Assembly: GCA_002371625.1 (NCBI GenBank)
Contig: DFFV01000068.1
Coordinates: forward strand, 6,143 to 53,715
DNA length: 47,573 nt
Direction: 5' to 3'
DNA from: Ruminococcus sp. UBA3767
GTDB lineage: Bacteria; Bacillota; Clostridia; Oscillospirales; Ruminococcaceae
The notes beneath the pieces are model-generated. The model saw only the letters and a program-made list of their open reading frames with translations. It ran no database searches and was not told where the DNA came from. Numbering within the stretch: position 1 is the first letter of the stretch; every line of letters starts with the position of its first letter. A program made the translations under genes and the position numbers. Below, one piece after another: positions 39,564 through 46,928 of this stretch.

Positions 39564-40968
39564 CTATCTTAGCACCTCCATACAGTTTGCGGTTTCTGAG
39601 GAACTTGAACTTTGAAAGAGATGCCAGCATAAGTCTTGAACAGAAAATACCGAATACAAAGTTGAGTATGATACCAACCATAAGTGTGTAGCCCAGCGAG
39701 TAGATAGTACCTGCTGTTGAAGCGCCGAAAGCAGCGAACAGCGGGCTGAGCAGTGTTCCGAACACGCTGTCTGTCGGTCCGAAAGCACCCATGAGGATAA
39801 CTGCCACGAAAACTACCGTGATGTTACCGTCGAAAACTGCGCTCCATGCACGCTTATAGCCAAGCTCGATAGCGCCGTTGAGGGTCTTGCCGTTGTTAAG
39901 CTCTTCCTTGATACGCTCTGCGGTGATAACGTTAGCGTCAACGCCCATACCGATAGCAAGTATGATACCCGCAATACCCGGTATCGTCAGCGTGAAGCTG
40001 TCCATGTTTCCGAAGAAGCCCGAAATGCAGGCGACAGTTCCGACTACCTGACCGAAAAGTGCGATAGCAGCAACAAATCCTGGGAGCCTGTAAAAGATTA
40101 TCATGTATACCGCAATAATGCAGAATGCGATAACTCCTGCGATAAGCATAGCGTTCAGCGCACCTTCACCGAGTGAAGCCGAAATAATGCTCGTGCTCGT
40201 GGTCGAGAGCTTGAACGGGAGCGCACCGGCGTTTATCTTGTTAGCCAGCGAATTGGCCTCGTCCCATGTAAAGTTACCTGTAATGCGGCAGTTGCCGTCT
40301 GTGATAGCTGTCTGAACAGTCGGAGCGGAAATGCAGGTCTCGTCCATCCATATAGAGATCTGTCCCTTTGTTGCAGCAAGCTCTGTCGTTGCAGCACCGA
40401 AAGCGGATTTACCGCTGTCGTTCAGCTCCAGGCTCACGGCGTAACCGGAGTTTCCTGTTCCCTCGTCCTTGTCGGCATAAGCCGTTGCCTTCTTAACGTC
40501 CTTACCCGAAAGCACCTGCTCGCCCGTAGCCTCAGAACCCTTACGGAACGTCAGCATAGCGGTCTCACCAAGTTCAGCCACAGCAGATTCTGGGTCAAAG
40601 TCCTCCTCGCCTGCCTGCCACGGGAAAGAAACCATTATTCTCTTTTTGGTGTAATCAACATAAACCTCACTGTCGGTGATGTTGAGTCCTACAAGTCTCT
40701 GCTCAATGATCGCCTTAGCAGCGTCCATATCGTCCTTTGAGATGTCGCCCAGCTCAGGCTGGTCGCTTCCCTCACTCGGAGCAGCAGGCTCAAACGTAGC
40801 ATTTACACCGCCCTGGATATCTATGCCCCAGCGTATCTCGTCTGCGCCTTTGATGTAGGTGTGTTTGGTGTCGCCAAAGTAGGTATGCACCCCGAAGAAT
40901 GTTACATAAGCAAATCCCAGGATACATATCAGTACGATGAAGAACACCGGCTTTTTAACTTTCTTCAC
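39556..40968 (-). CDS. secD: protein translocase subunit SecD
   Basis: 470 residues from a GTG at 40968, with AGGAGG seven bases upstream; the frame is open to 41013 but has no ribosome site there. It carries an N-terminal helix, the D-I-Q-G-G-V-N-A motif near residue 50, a large outside domain (P1) and five helices in the C-terminal half with I-L-A-I-G-M-G-V-D-A-N-V and a conserved E-R-I-K-E-E. It acts with SecF in the membrane. Its size is typical of separate, not fused, clostridial SecD proteins. It has its own promoter at 41082-41110, divergent from tex. Confidence 0.93.
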   Translation of the reverse strand: MKKVKKPVFFIVLICILGFAYVTFFGVHTYFGDTKHTYIKGADEIRWGIDIQGGVNATFEPAAPSEGSDQPELGDISKDDMDAAKAIIEQRLVGLNITDSEVYVDYTKKRIMVSFPWQAGEEDFDPESAVAELGETAMLTFRKGSEATGEQVLSGKDVKKATAYADKDEGTGNSGYAVSLELNDSGKSAFGAATTELAATKGQISIWMDETCISAPTVQTAITDGNCRITGNFTWDEANSLANKINAGALPFKLSTTSTSIISASLGEGALNAMLIAGVIAFCIIAVYMIIFYRLPGFVAAIALFGQVVGTVACISGFFGNMDSFTLTIPGIAGIILAIGMGVDANVITAERIKEELNNGKTLNGAIELGYKRAWSAVFDGNITVVFVAVILMGAFGPTDSVFGTLLSPLFAAFGASTAGTIYSLGYTLMVGIILNFVFGIFCSRLMLASLSKFKFLRNRKLYGGAKIDG

Positions 40969-41081
40969 CTTAAATCCTCCTAATATATTAGTGCTCTGTT
41001 TTCCGCAAAGCAAACGGTTTTACATCTGCAAAAACAAGTACCGCAAACAAACGATACTTTTACAGATACATTCACTTTTAA

Positions 41082-41110
41082 ATTATATTACTTTTTTCGC
41101 AAAAAGTCAA
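41082..41110 (-). promoter_or_regulatory. promoter of secDF
   Basis: On the minus strand TTGACT (41105-41110) and TATAAT (41082-41087), spacer 17. The leader is about 110 bases and shows no clear structure. Confidence 0.8.
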
Positions 41111-41215
41111 TAGTTTGGCGGTATTATTATCAATTTGCACAGCATTTTAGTTTTTGGGCAGGGTATTGGCAGAAAGTATGTCAATGAGGCTGAGCGGTGC
41201 GAAAACAGCTGCTGC

Positions 41216-41244
41216 TTTACAAAATGTCACAAATGTGATATAAT
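41216..41244 (+). promoter_or_regulatory. promoter of tex with a palindrome in its spacer
   Basis: TTTACA (41216-41221) and TATAAT (41239-41244), spacer 17, extended -10 TGA. The spacer holds TCACA-AA-TGTGA (41227-41238), which could be an operator. With the secDF promoter it accounts for the gene-free stretch 40969-41279. Confidence 0.8.
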
Positions 41245-41279
41245 AATTATATAAATTCTTAATGAAACGGAGCATTGTA

Positions 41280-43424
41280 ATGGATATAAACAGCACCATA
41301 GCCAAGGAATTCAACCTTAAACAAGAGCAGGTAGACAATACCGTAGCGCTCATTGATGACGGAAAAACCATACCTTTTATCGCCAGATACAGAAAAGAGG
41401 TCACAGGCTCACTCGATGATCAGGTACTTCGTGAGCTTTCAGACAGGCTCAACTATCTGCGCAACCTTGAAAAGCGCAAAGAGGAGGTGCGTGCCTCAAT
41501 AACCGAGCAGGAGAAAATGACCGACGAGATAGCTCAGGCTATCGACAACGCAGTTACGCTTGTCGAGGTCGAGGATATTTACCGCCCCTTTAAGCCAAAG
41601 AGAAAAACAAGAGCAAGCGTTGCAAGAGAAAAGGGACTTGAAGAGCTTGCTGCGTTCGTGCTTGAGCAGGGAAGCGGCGACCCGTCAGCAGAGGCTGAAA
41701 GGTTCATCAGCGAGGAAAAGGGCGTTGCAAATTCCGAGGAGGCGCTTCAGGGCGCAATGGATATCATTGCCGAGGACGTTTCCGACAGCGCCGAGCTGAG
41801 AAAGTATCTCAGAACGCTTTTCAGCCAGATAGGCAAAATAACCTCCGCAGCATCGGGCGATGATGCAGATACCGTTTATCAGAACTATTTTGAGTTCTCC
41901 GAGGGCGTTTCAAGAATTGCAGGGCACCGTGTGCTTGCGATAGACAGGGGCGAAAAAGAGGGCGCTTTGAAGGTGAGCATAGATGTTCCCGAGGGAGCAG
42001 GCGAAAGAGCCGTGACCTCACGCTATGTCAAAAATGAGTCTGCCTGCGCAAAGCTGGTCGAGCAGGCGTGCGTTGACAGCTATAAGCGCCTTATCTATCC
42101 GTCTATCGAGCGTGAGATACGTTCCGAGCTTTCCGAAAAGGCGCAGGAGGGCGCTATCAAGGTGTTCTCGTCAAATCTCCGCCAGCTTCTTATGGCACCG
42201 CCCGTTAAGGGCACAGTCACCCTCGGTCTTGATCCCGGGTATGCTCACGGCTGCAAGCTCGCAGTTGTGGACGAAACAGGAAAGGTGCTCGATACAAGTA
42301 TAGTTTACCTTACCCCGCCGAGAAAGGAGACCGAAAAGGCTAAGCGCATAATTTCAAGAATGATAGAAAAGTGCGCTGTTACGACTATCGCTATCGGCAA
42401 CGGCACCGCTTCAAGAGAGTCCGAGCAGTTCATTGCCGAGCTGCTTAAAGAGATACCGCAGAAGGTTTCCTATATGGTCGTTTCCGAAGCGGGCGCTTCC
42501 GTTTATTCCGCTTCCAAGCTCGCTGCCGAGGAGTTCCCCGATTACGACGTTTCGCTGCGTTCGGCAGTTTCCATCGCACGAAGAATGCAGGATCCGCTTG
42601 CCGAGCTTGTAAAGATAGACCCAAAGGCTATCGGCGTGGGACAGTATCAGCACGATATGCCCAAGGCACGCATGGACGAAGCGCTCAGAGGTGTTGTCGA
42701 GGATTGCGTGAACTCTGTCGGCGTTGACCTTAACACAGCATCATATTCGCTGCTTTCCTATATTTCGGGAATAAACAGCACGGTTGCAAAAAACATCGTC
42801 GCTTACCGTGAAGAAAACGGCGCATTTACTGATAGAAAACAGCTTATGAAGGTCGCAAAGCTCGGCGCTAAAGCCTTTGAGCAGTGCGCAGGCTTCCTGC
42901 GTGTGCCCGGTGCAAAGGATCCGCTGGATAACACAGGTGTGCACCCCGAATCTTACAGCGCAGCAAAAGCGCTGCTTACGCAGTGCGGCTTTGCAGTTAC
43001 CGATATGGGCAATAAGGAGCTTATCGAGCAGAAGGTAAAAGCTGTCGGAGTCAAAAAGCTCTCGCAGGATATCGGCGTGGGAATACCAACGCTTGAGGAT
43101 ATCGTGAAGGAGCTTGAAAAACCCGGCCGTGACCCCCGTGACGAGCTGCCGCCGCCGCTTATGAGAAGCGGAGATGTAATGGAGCTTTCCGACTTAAAGG
43201 AAGGCATGGAGCTTATGGGCACTGTAAGAAATGTAATTGATTTCGGCGCATTCGTTGATATCGGCGTGCATGAGGACGGGCTTGTACACATTTCACAGAT
43301 GAGCAATAAGTTCATCAAGCACCCACTTGAAGTCGTCAAGGTAGGCGATGTTGTTAAGGTCTGGGTGCTCGGCGTTGACCTCAAGCGCAAGCGCATCTCG
43401 CTGACGATGAAACAGCCTAAATAG
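41280..43424 (+). CDS. tex: Tex-family RNA-binding transcription accessory protein
   Basis: 714 residues from the ATG at 41280, eight bases after ACGGAG; six codons upstream are also open. Order of parts: N-terminal helical Tex domain, YqgF/RNase-H-like domain (G-L-D-P-G-Y-A-H-G-C-K-L-A near residue 320), helix-hairpin-helix domain (D-L-N-T-A-S-Y-S-L-L-S-Y-I-S-G-I near 490) and a C-terminal S1 domain (about 640-710, G-A-F-V-D-I-G-V-H-E-D-G-L-V-H-I-S). Tex binds nucleic acid and affects transcription and toxin-gene expression in several bacteria, but its exact reaction is unsettled. It is monocistronic, ending in a terminator shared with the nitroreductase gene. Confidence 0.93.
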   Translation: MDINSTIAKEFNLKQEQVDNTVALIDDGKTIPFIARYRKEVTGSLDDQVLRELSDRLNYLRNLEKRKEEVRASITEQEKMTDEIAQAIDNAVTLVEVEDIYRPFKPKRKTRASVAREKGLEELAAFVLEQGSGDPSAEAERFISEEKGVANSEEALQGAMDIIAEDVSDSAELRKYLRTLFSQIGKITSAASGDDADTVYQNYFEFSEGVSRIAGHRVLAIDRGEKEGALKVSIDVPEGAGERAVTSRYVKNESACAKLVEQACVDSYKRLIYPSIEREIRSELSEKAQEGAIKVFSSNLRQLLMAPPVKGTVTLGLDPGYAHGCKLAVVDETGKVLDTSIVYLTPPRKETEKAKRIISRMIEKCAVTTIAIGNGTASRESEQFIAELLKEIPQKVSYMVVSEAGASVYSASKLAAEEFPDYDVSLRSAVSIARRMQDPLAELVKIDPKAIGVGQYQHDMPKARMDEALRGVVEDCVNSVGVDLNTASYSLLSYISGINSTVAKNIVAYREENGAFTDRKQLMKVAKLGAKAFEQCAGFLRVPGAKDPLDNTGVHPESYSAAKALLTQCGFAVTDMGNKELIEQKVKAVGVKKLSQDIGVGIPTLEDIVKELEKPGRDPRDELPPPLMRSGDVMELSDLKEGMELMGTVRNVIDFGAFVDIGVHEDGLVHISQMSNKFIKHPLEVVKVGDVVKVWVLGVDLKRKRISLTMKQPK

Positions 43425-43433
43425 GATAATATC

Positions 43434-43480
43434 AACAAAAAAAGCACTTCCTGTAATATCTGCCGGGAAGTGCTTATTAT
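43434..43480. terminator. bidirectional terminator between tex and the nitroreductase gene
   Basis: AAGCACTTCC (43442-43451) pairs with GGAAGTGCTT (43466-43475). The minus-strand exit has seven T residues; the plus-strand exit is TT-ATTATTAT. Confidence 0.85.
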
Positions 43481-43492
43481 TATGCCATTGTA

Positions 43493-44008
43493 TCAAATGT
43501 AGAAAATGCGTCCGTCTTTTCTCGGGGCAGCCTGCTTGCTCTGTGCAGGGTGTCCGAGTATGCAAAAGCCTACGCCGATAAGCTCGCCCGTAACGCCCCA
43601 TTTTTTCAGCAAAGCCTTTCCCTGCTCGCTTTCAAACACCTGCCTGCACCTGTGTATCCAGCAGGAGCCGAGCCCGAGCGAGTGCGCCGCAACGCACATA
43701 TTCCCTATAACAAGGCTGCCGTCCTCCACCGCAGTTGACCTGCCTGCATCAGCAAGCACGCAGACAACGCAGGGAGCGCCGTAGAAAGGATCGCCGTCAA
43801 AGCCCATTACCTGCGCATTCAGCGCTGATAAAAGGTCTCTCGTTTCCTTGTCCCTCACAGCTATCACAACAGGTGCCTGCGCACCCATGCCGTTGGGCGC
43901 ATAAAGTCCGCATTCAAGGATCTGTTCAAGCTCGCTGTCGCTTACCTGCTCATCGGTGTAAGCCTTTATGCTGCGCCTTTCGAGCAGTGCCTTAATAACC
44001 TCGTTCAT
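43493..44008 (-). CDS. nitroreductase-family FMN oxidoreductase
   Basis: 171 residues. The early R-R-S-I-K-A-Y-T-D motif (residues 11-19) and A-P-N-G-M-G-A-Q-A-P (37-46) bind FMN, and L-G-L-G-S-C-W-I-H (110-118) is a later family block. These enzymes use NAD(P)H to reduce nitroaromatics, quinones or flavin-linked substrates; the real substrate is unknown. It is at the short end for the family. The start lies 17 bases inside the regulator gene upstream (43992-44008), so it depends on the same promoter and may be the regulated function of that unit. Confidence 0.88.
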   Translation of the reverse strand: MNEVIKALLERRSIKAYTDEQVSDSELEQILECGLYAPNGMGAQAPVVIAVRDKETRDLLSALNAQVMGFDGDPFYGAPCVVCVLADAGRSTAVEDGSLVIGNMCVAAHSLGLGSCWIHRCRQVFESEQGKALLKKWGVTGELIGVGFCILGHPAQSKQAAPRKDGRIFYI

Positions 44009-44612
44009 CTATCTGTACCTCCTGTTTCATCTCACGTCTTATCTCAAGAACTTTTCCGATAACTATGATCTCGCTGTGGTAATCATCAAGATATATCGTA
44101 GGTGCGGTGTTTTCGCCGCTGAGCACAAGCACTTCGCCGTTGAAACGTGGTCTGCGGAAAGTTATCTTTCCGTCCTTGCGAATGGCGTAAATATGGTTTT
44201 CGTCCTCAAAATCGGCGCATTTTTCAACCAGCACCCTGTCTCCTGTTTTTATCCCGGGAAAGTTGTTGCCGTCGCTGCATATGTAGAAAGTCAGCTTGTT
44301 AGCGTGGTCGGCACTTGTGTAAACAACGGGCAGGTGTGCGCTGACTTTGCCGCTGCTGTCTTTAACGGGGATCTTTGCGACATTTTCCGAGCCGTAGCAG
44401 TATTTCACCGAGTTCTCGTAACCCATCAGCCACCCCTCCGAAACGCCGAGGGCACGGGAGATCGCAGCCAGCTTATCGGCTTTGGGGGCAAACCTTCCGG
44501 CAAGATATGAGCTGATGAAAGATTTTGAAATGCCCGTGAGCTTGCAAAGCTCGTGCTGGCGCATATTTTTTTCTTTCATCACGCTTTCCAGCCGCTGCGC
44601 AAATGTACTCAT
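43992..44612 (-). CDS. HTH (Xre) regulator with S24/LexA-like C-terminal domain
   Basis: 206 residues; AAGGAGG lies before the ATG. Residues 7-64 form a Cro/C1-type helix-turn-helix (R-Q-H-E-L-C-K-L-T-G-I-S-K-S-F-I-S-S-Y). Residues about 90-205 resemble the LexA/CI S24 domain, with I-K-T-G-D-R-V-L-V-E (121-130). Where self-cleaving members have G-D-S-M, this has S-D-G-N-N, and the position of the catalytic lysine (V-K-R in LexA-like proteins) reads F-R-R. It is therefore probably not cleaved and senses by another route. It heads an operon with the nitroreductase and has a long leader that contains parS and a perfect palindrome. Confidence 0.85.
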   Translation of the reverse strand: MSTFAQRLESVMKEKNMRQHELCKLTGISKSFISSYLAGRFAPKADKLAAISRALGVSEGWLMGYENSVKYCYGSENVAKIPVKDSSGKVSAHLPVVYTSADHANKLTFYICSDGNNFPGIKTGDRVLVEKCADFEDENHIYAIRKDGKITFRRPRFNGEVLVLSGENTAPTIYLDDYHSEIIVIGKVLEIRREMKQEVQIDERGY

Positions 44613-44648
44613 GCCCTGCCTCCTTTAAATTTTGTCTGTGCTTTAATA

Positions 44649-44664
44649 AAACAATGCATTGTTT
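44649..44664. promoter_or_regulatory. 16-base perfect palindrome upstream of the regulator gene
   Basis: AAACAATGCATTGTTT is its own reverse complement. It lies in the leader about 20 bases before the ribosome site of the HTH regulator, a plausible self-operator. Confidence 0.5.
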
Positions 44665-44709
44665 CGGTGTGCACCCGAAAGCCTCACTTGGCAGCTTGCC
44701 GAGAACAAA

Positions 44710-44725
44710 TGTTTCACGTGAAACA
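44710..44725. other. parS centromere site
   Basis: TGTTTCACGTGAAACA matches the ParB/Spo0J recognition sequence of Firmicutes at all 16 positions and sits in a 22-base perfect palindrome (44707-44728). ParB loads here and spreads, and SMC is recruited. parS sites cluster around the replication origin in many bacteria. Confidence 0.9.
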
Positions 44726-44780
44726 TTTACACCGCGGAAAGCACCTGAGTTTTTATGAAAAATGCCGTTATTTCAAAAAT

Positions 44781-44809
44781 ATTATACCATAGCAAATAAC
44801 AAAAGTAAA
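44781..44809 (-). promoter_or_regulatory. promoter of the HTH regulator/nitroreductase operon
   Basis: On the minus strand TTTACT (44804-44809) and TATAAT (44781-44786), spacer 17, extended -10 TGG. The leader of about 160 bases runs through parS. Confidence 0.8.
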
Positions 44810-44836
44810 GAAAAAGTTTTGAAATCTGTACCGATG

Positions 44837-46906
44837 CTATATTTTCACATTTATTTTAATGCACTTTGAACCGCAAAGCTGCTCACTCAGCTCATCGGGC
44901 TGGCAAACGCCCGCAAACAGCGAAAATTCAGAGGAAAACACCTTGCGCTCTCCGCTTTCGTCAACGGCGGTGAACATATCTCTGTCAAGACTCAGTGTAA
45001 TTTTTTTCATTTCGCCTTTTTCAAGATGCACACGCTCAAAACCGCACAGCTTGCAGTTCGGCACTGCCTGCTCGCAGGTGTCTTTGATGTAGACCTGAAC
45101 TACCTCATCGGTTGCGGCGCTGCCCGTGTTTTTCACCTCTACCGTTGCGGTAAAGTCCGAATATGCGAGGTTTGAGCACTCCACTGATGAGTAGGTCAGC
45201 CCGTAGCCGAACGGGTAAAGGATATTGCCCTGTGCATAACGGTAGGTGCGGTTTTTCATTGAATAGTCCTCGAAATCGGGCAGCAGCTGAGCGTTTTTGT
45301 AAAAGGTGACAGGCAGCTTTCCCGACGGCGAGATATCTCCGAAAAGTATTTGTGCAAGGGCTTTTCCGCCCTCAGAGCCGGGGTACCATGCATGGATAAC
45401 GGCATTTGCATCAACGAGCGTGTTAATTGCGCTGCCTGCGGTGCAGACAACGATAAGCGGCTTGCCTGTGGCTTTCAACGCAGATAACAGCTGCTGCTGG
45501 CTTTCGGGGAGGTAAAGGTCGGGCTTATCGCCTGAGGAATACTCGTTTCCTGCGTCGCCCTGTTCGCCCTCGATAGTAGAATCAAGTCCCACGCAAGCCA
45601 CGATGACATCGGAGTTTTCGGCTGCTGCGAGCGCCTCGGATATCCTGTCGCCTGCAAGGCTTATCTGCGAAACTCTGTCCCGATAGAGATGACAGCCCTC
45701 AGCGAAGATGACACGCCCTGTGAACCTGTCCTGAATGCCTTCAAGCAGGGTGATGTACCTGTCGGCTTTTGGGGTGTAATTTCCCTCAAGGGCAAGTCTG
45801 CTGTCCGCCTCGGGACCGATAACTGCGATAGTAGTGAGCTTTTTCTCATCAAGCGGCAGAATGCCGTCGTTTTTCAGCAAAACGATACTTTTCTGCGCAG
45901 CCTCAAGCGAGACAGCCTTGTGCTGCTTGCAGGAAACTATGCTGTAAGGCAGGTCAAAATGCTCCTTGCTGTCGAGCATACCGAGCCTTATGCGTGTGCG
46001 CATAGCGTGAATGCACGCCTTTCTGATAGGCTCTTCATCGATAAGTCCCTCGTTGTAGGCTTCAAGCAGGTGCTCGTATACGCAGCCGCAGTTGACATCG
46101 CAGCCTGCCTTTATCGCCATTGCTGCAGACTCCACAGCCGAGGAGGTTATTTTGTGAGCCTCGTGAAAGTCCCTTATCGCCCAGCAGTCTGAAACGAAAT
46201 AGCCGTCAAATCCCCACTGCGAGAGCTTTTCCATAAGGTGGCTGCTTGCGCAGGAGGGTTCGCCGTTGACTGCGTTGTATGCGCCCATAACGCCCTCGAC
46301 CTTAGCTTCCTTTACAAGCCTTTCAAATGCAGGAAGATAGGTCTCGTTAAGGTCCTTTTCGCTGACCTGAGCGTTGAAGCCGTGACGTGTTTCCTCAGGA
46401 CCGCTGTGCACTGCAAAATGCTTTGCGCAGGCTGCAAGCTTAAGGTTGTCTTTGTCATCTCCCTGAAGGCCTTTTACTGCTGCAACGCCCATTCTGCTTG
46501 TAAGATATGGATCTTCTCCAAAGGTTTCCTGGCCACGGCCCCATCTTGGGTCCCTGAAGATATTGATGTTTGGAGTCCAGAAGGTAAGGCCGCGGAATTG
46601 TCCGTAGTCTCCTACCTTCTGAGCTTCGTTGTATTTTGCACGGGCTTCATCCGAAATTACTTCGTATTCTTTTTGAACAAGTTCTGTATCAAAAGTAGCG
46701 GCAAGGCCTATTGTCTGAGGAAATACCGTTGCGTAACCGGCTCTGGCAACTCCGTGTAAGGCTTCATTCCACCAGTTGTAAGGTTTTATTCCAAGTCTTT
46801 CAACTCCTGGACTTTCATGTAACATAAGGCTTACTTTCTCTTCCAGAGTCATTTCGCTTATTAAGGCATTAATTTCTTCTTTTCTTTCCTCTTCTATTTT
46901 TGACAT
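44837..46906 (-). CDS. glycoside hydrolase family 3 beta-xylosidase/beta-glucosidase
   Basis: 689 residues; AGGTGG lies nine bases before the ATG. It hydrolyses beta-linked oligosaccharides from the non-reducing end. The TIM-barrel domain (about 10-320) contains N-W-W-N-E-A-L-H-G (44-52), R-D-P-R-W-G-R-G-Q-E-T-F-G-E-D-P (118-133), K-H (162-163) and the nucleophile Asp240 in V-S-D-C-W-A-I. The alpha/beta sandwich and a C-terminal fibronectin-like domain (from about 600) follow. No signal peptide, so it is cytosolic and acts on imported sugars. N-W-W-N-E-A-L-H-G is commoner in xylosidases. Base composition changes near residue 140: the first part is AT-rich and the rest is like the neighbours. 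Confidence 0.92.
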   Translation of the reverse strand: MSKIEEERKEEINALISEMTLEEKVSLMLHESPGVERLGIKPYNWWNEALHGVARAGYATVFPQTIGLAATFDTELVQKEYEVISDEARAKYNEAQKVGDYGQFRGLTFWTPNINIFRDPRWGRGQETFGEDPYLTSRMGVAAVKGLQGDDKDNLKLAACAKHFAVHSGPEETRHGFNAQVSEKDLNETYLPAFERLVKEAKVEGVMGAYNAVNGEPSCASSHLMEKLSQWGFDGYFVSDCWAIRDFHEAHKITSSAVESAAMAIKAGCDVNCGCVYEHLLEAYNEGLIDEEPIRKACIHAMRTRIRLGMLDSKEHFDLPYSIVSCKQHKAVSLEAAQKSIVLLKNDGILPLDEKKLTTIAVIGPEADSRLALEGNYTPKADRYITLLEGIQDRFTGRVIFAEGCHLYRDRVSQISLAGDRISEALAAAENSDVIVACVGLDSTIEGEQGDAGNEYSSGDKPDLYLPESQQQLLSALKATGKPLIVVCTAGSAINTLVDANAVIHAWYPGSEGGKALAQILFGDISPSGKLPVTFYKNAQLLPDFEDYSMKNRTYRYAQGNILYPFGYGLTYSSVECSNLAYSDFTATVEVKNTGSAATDEVVQVYIKDTCEQAVPNCKLCGFERVHLEKGEMKKITLSLDRDMFTAVDESGERKVFSSEFSLFAGVCQPDELSEQLCGSKCIKINVKI

Positions 46907-46928
46907 CTTAAATATCCACCTGCTTAAA

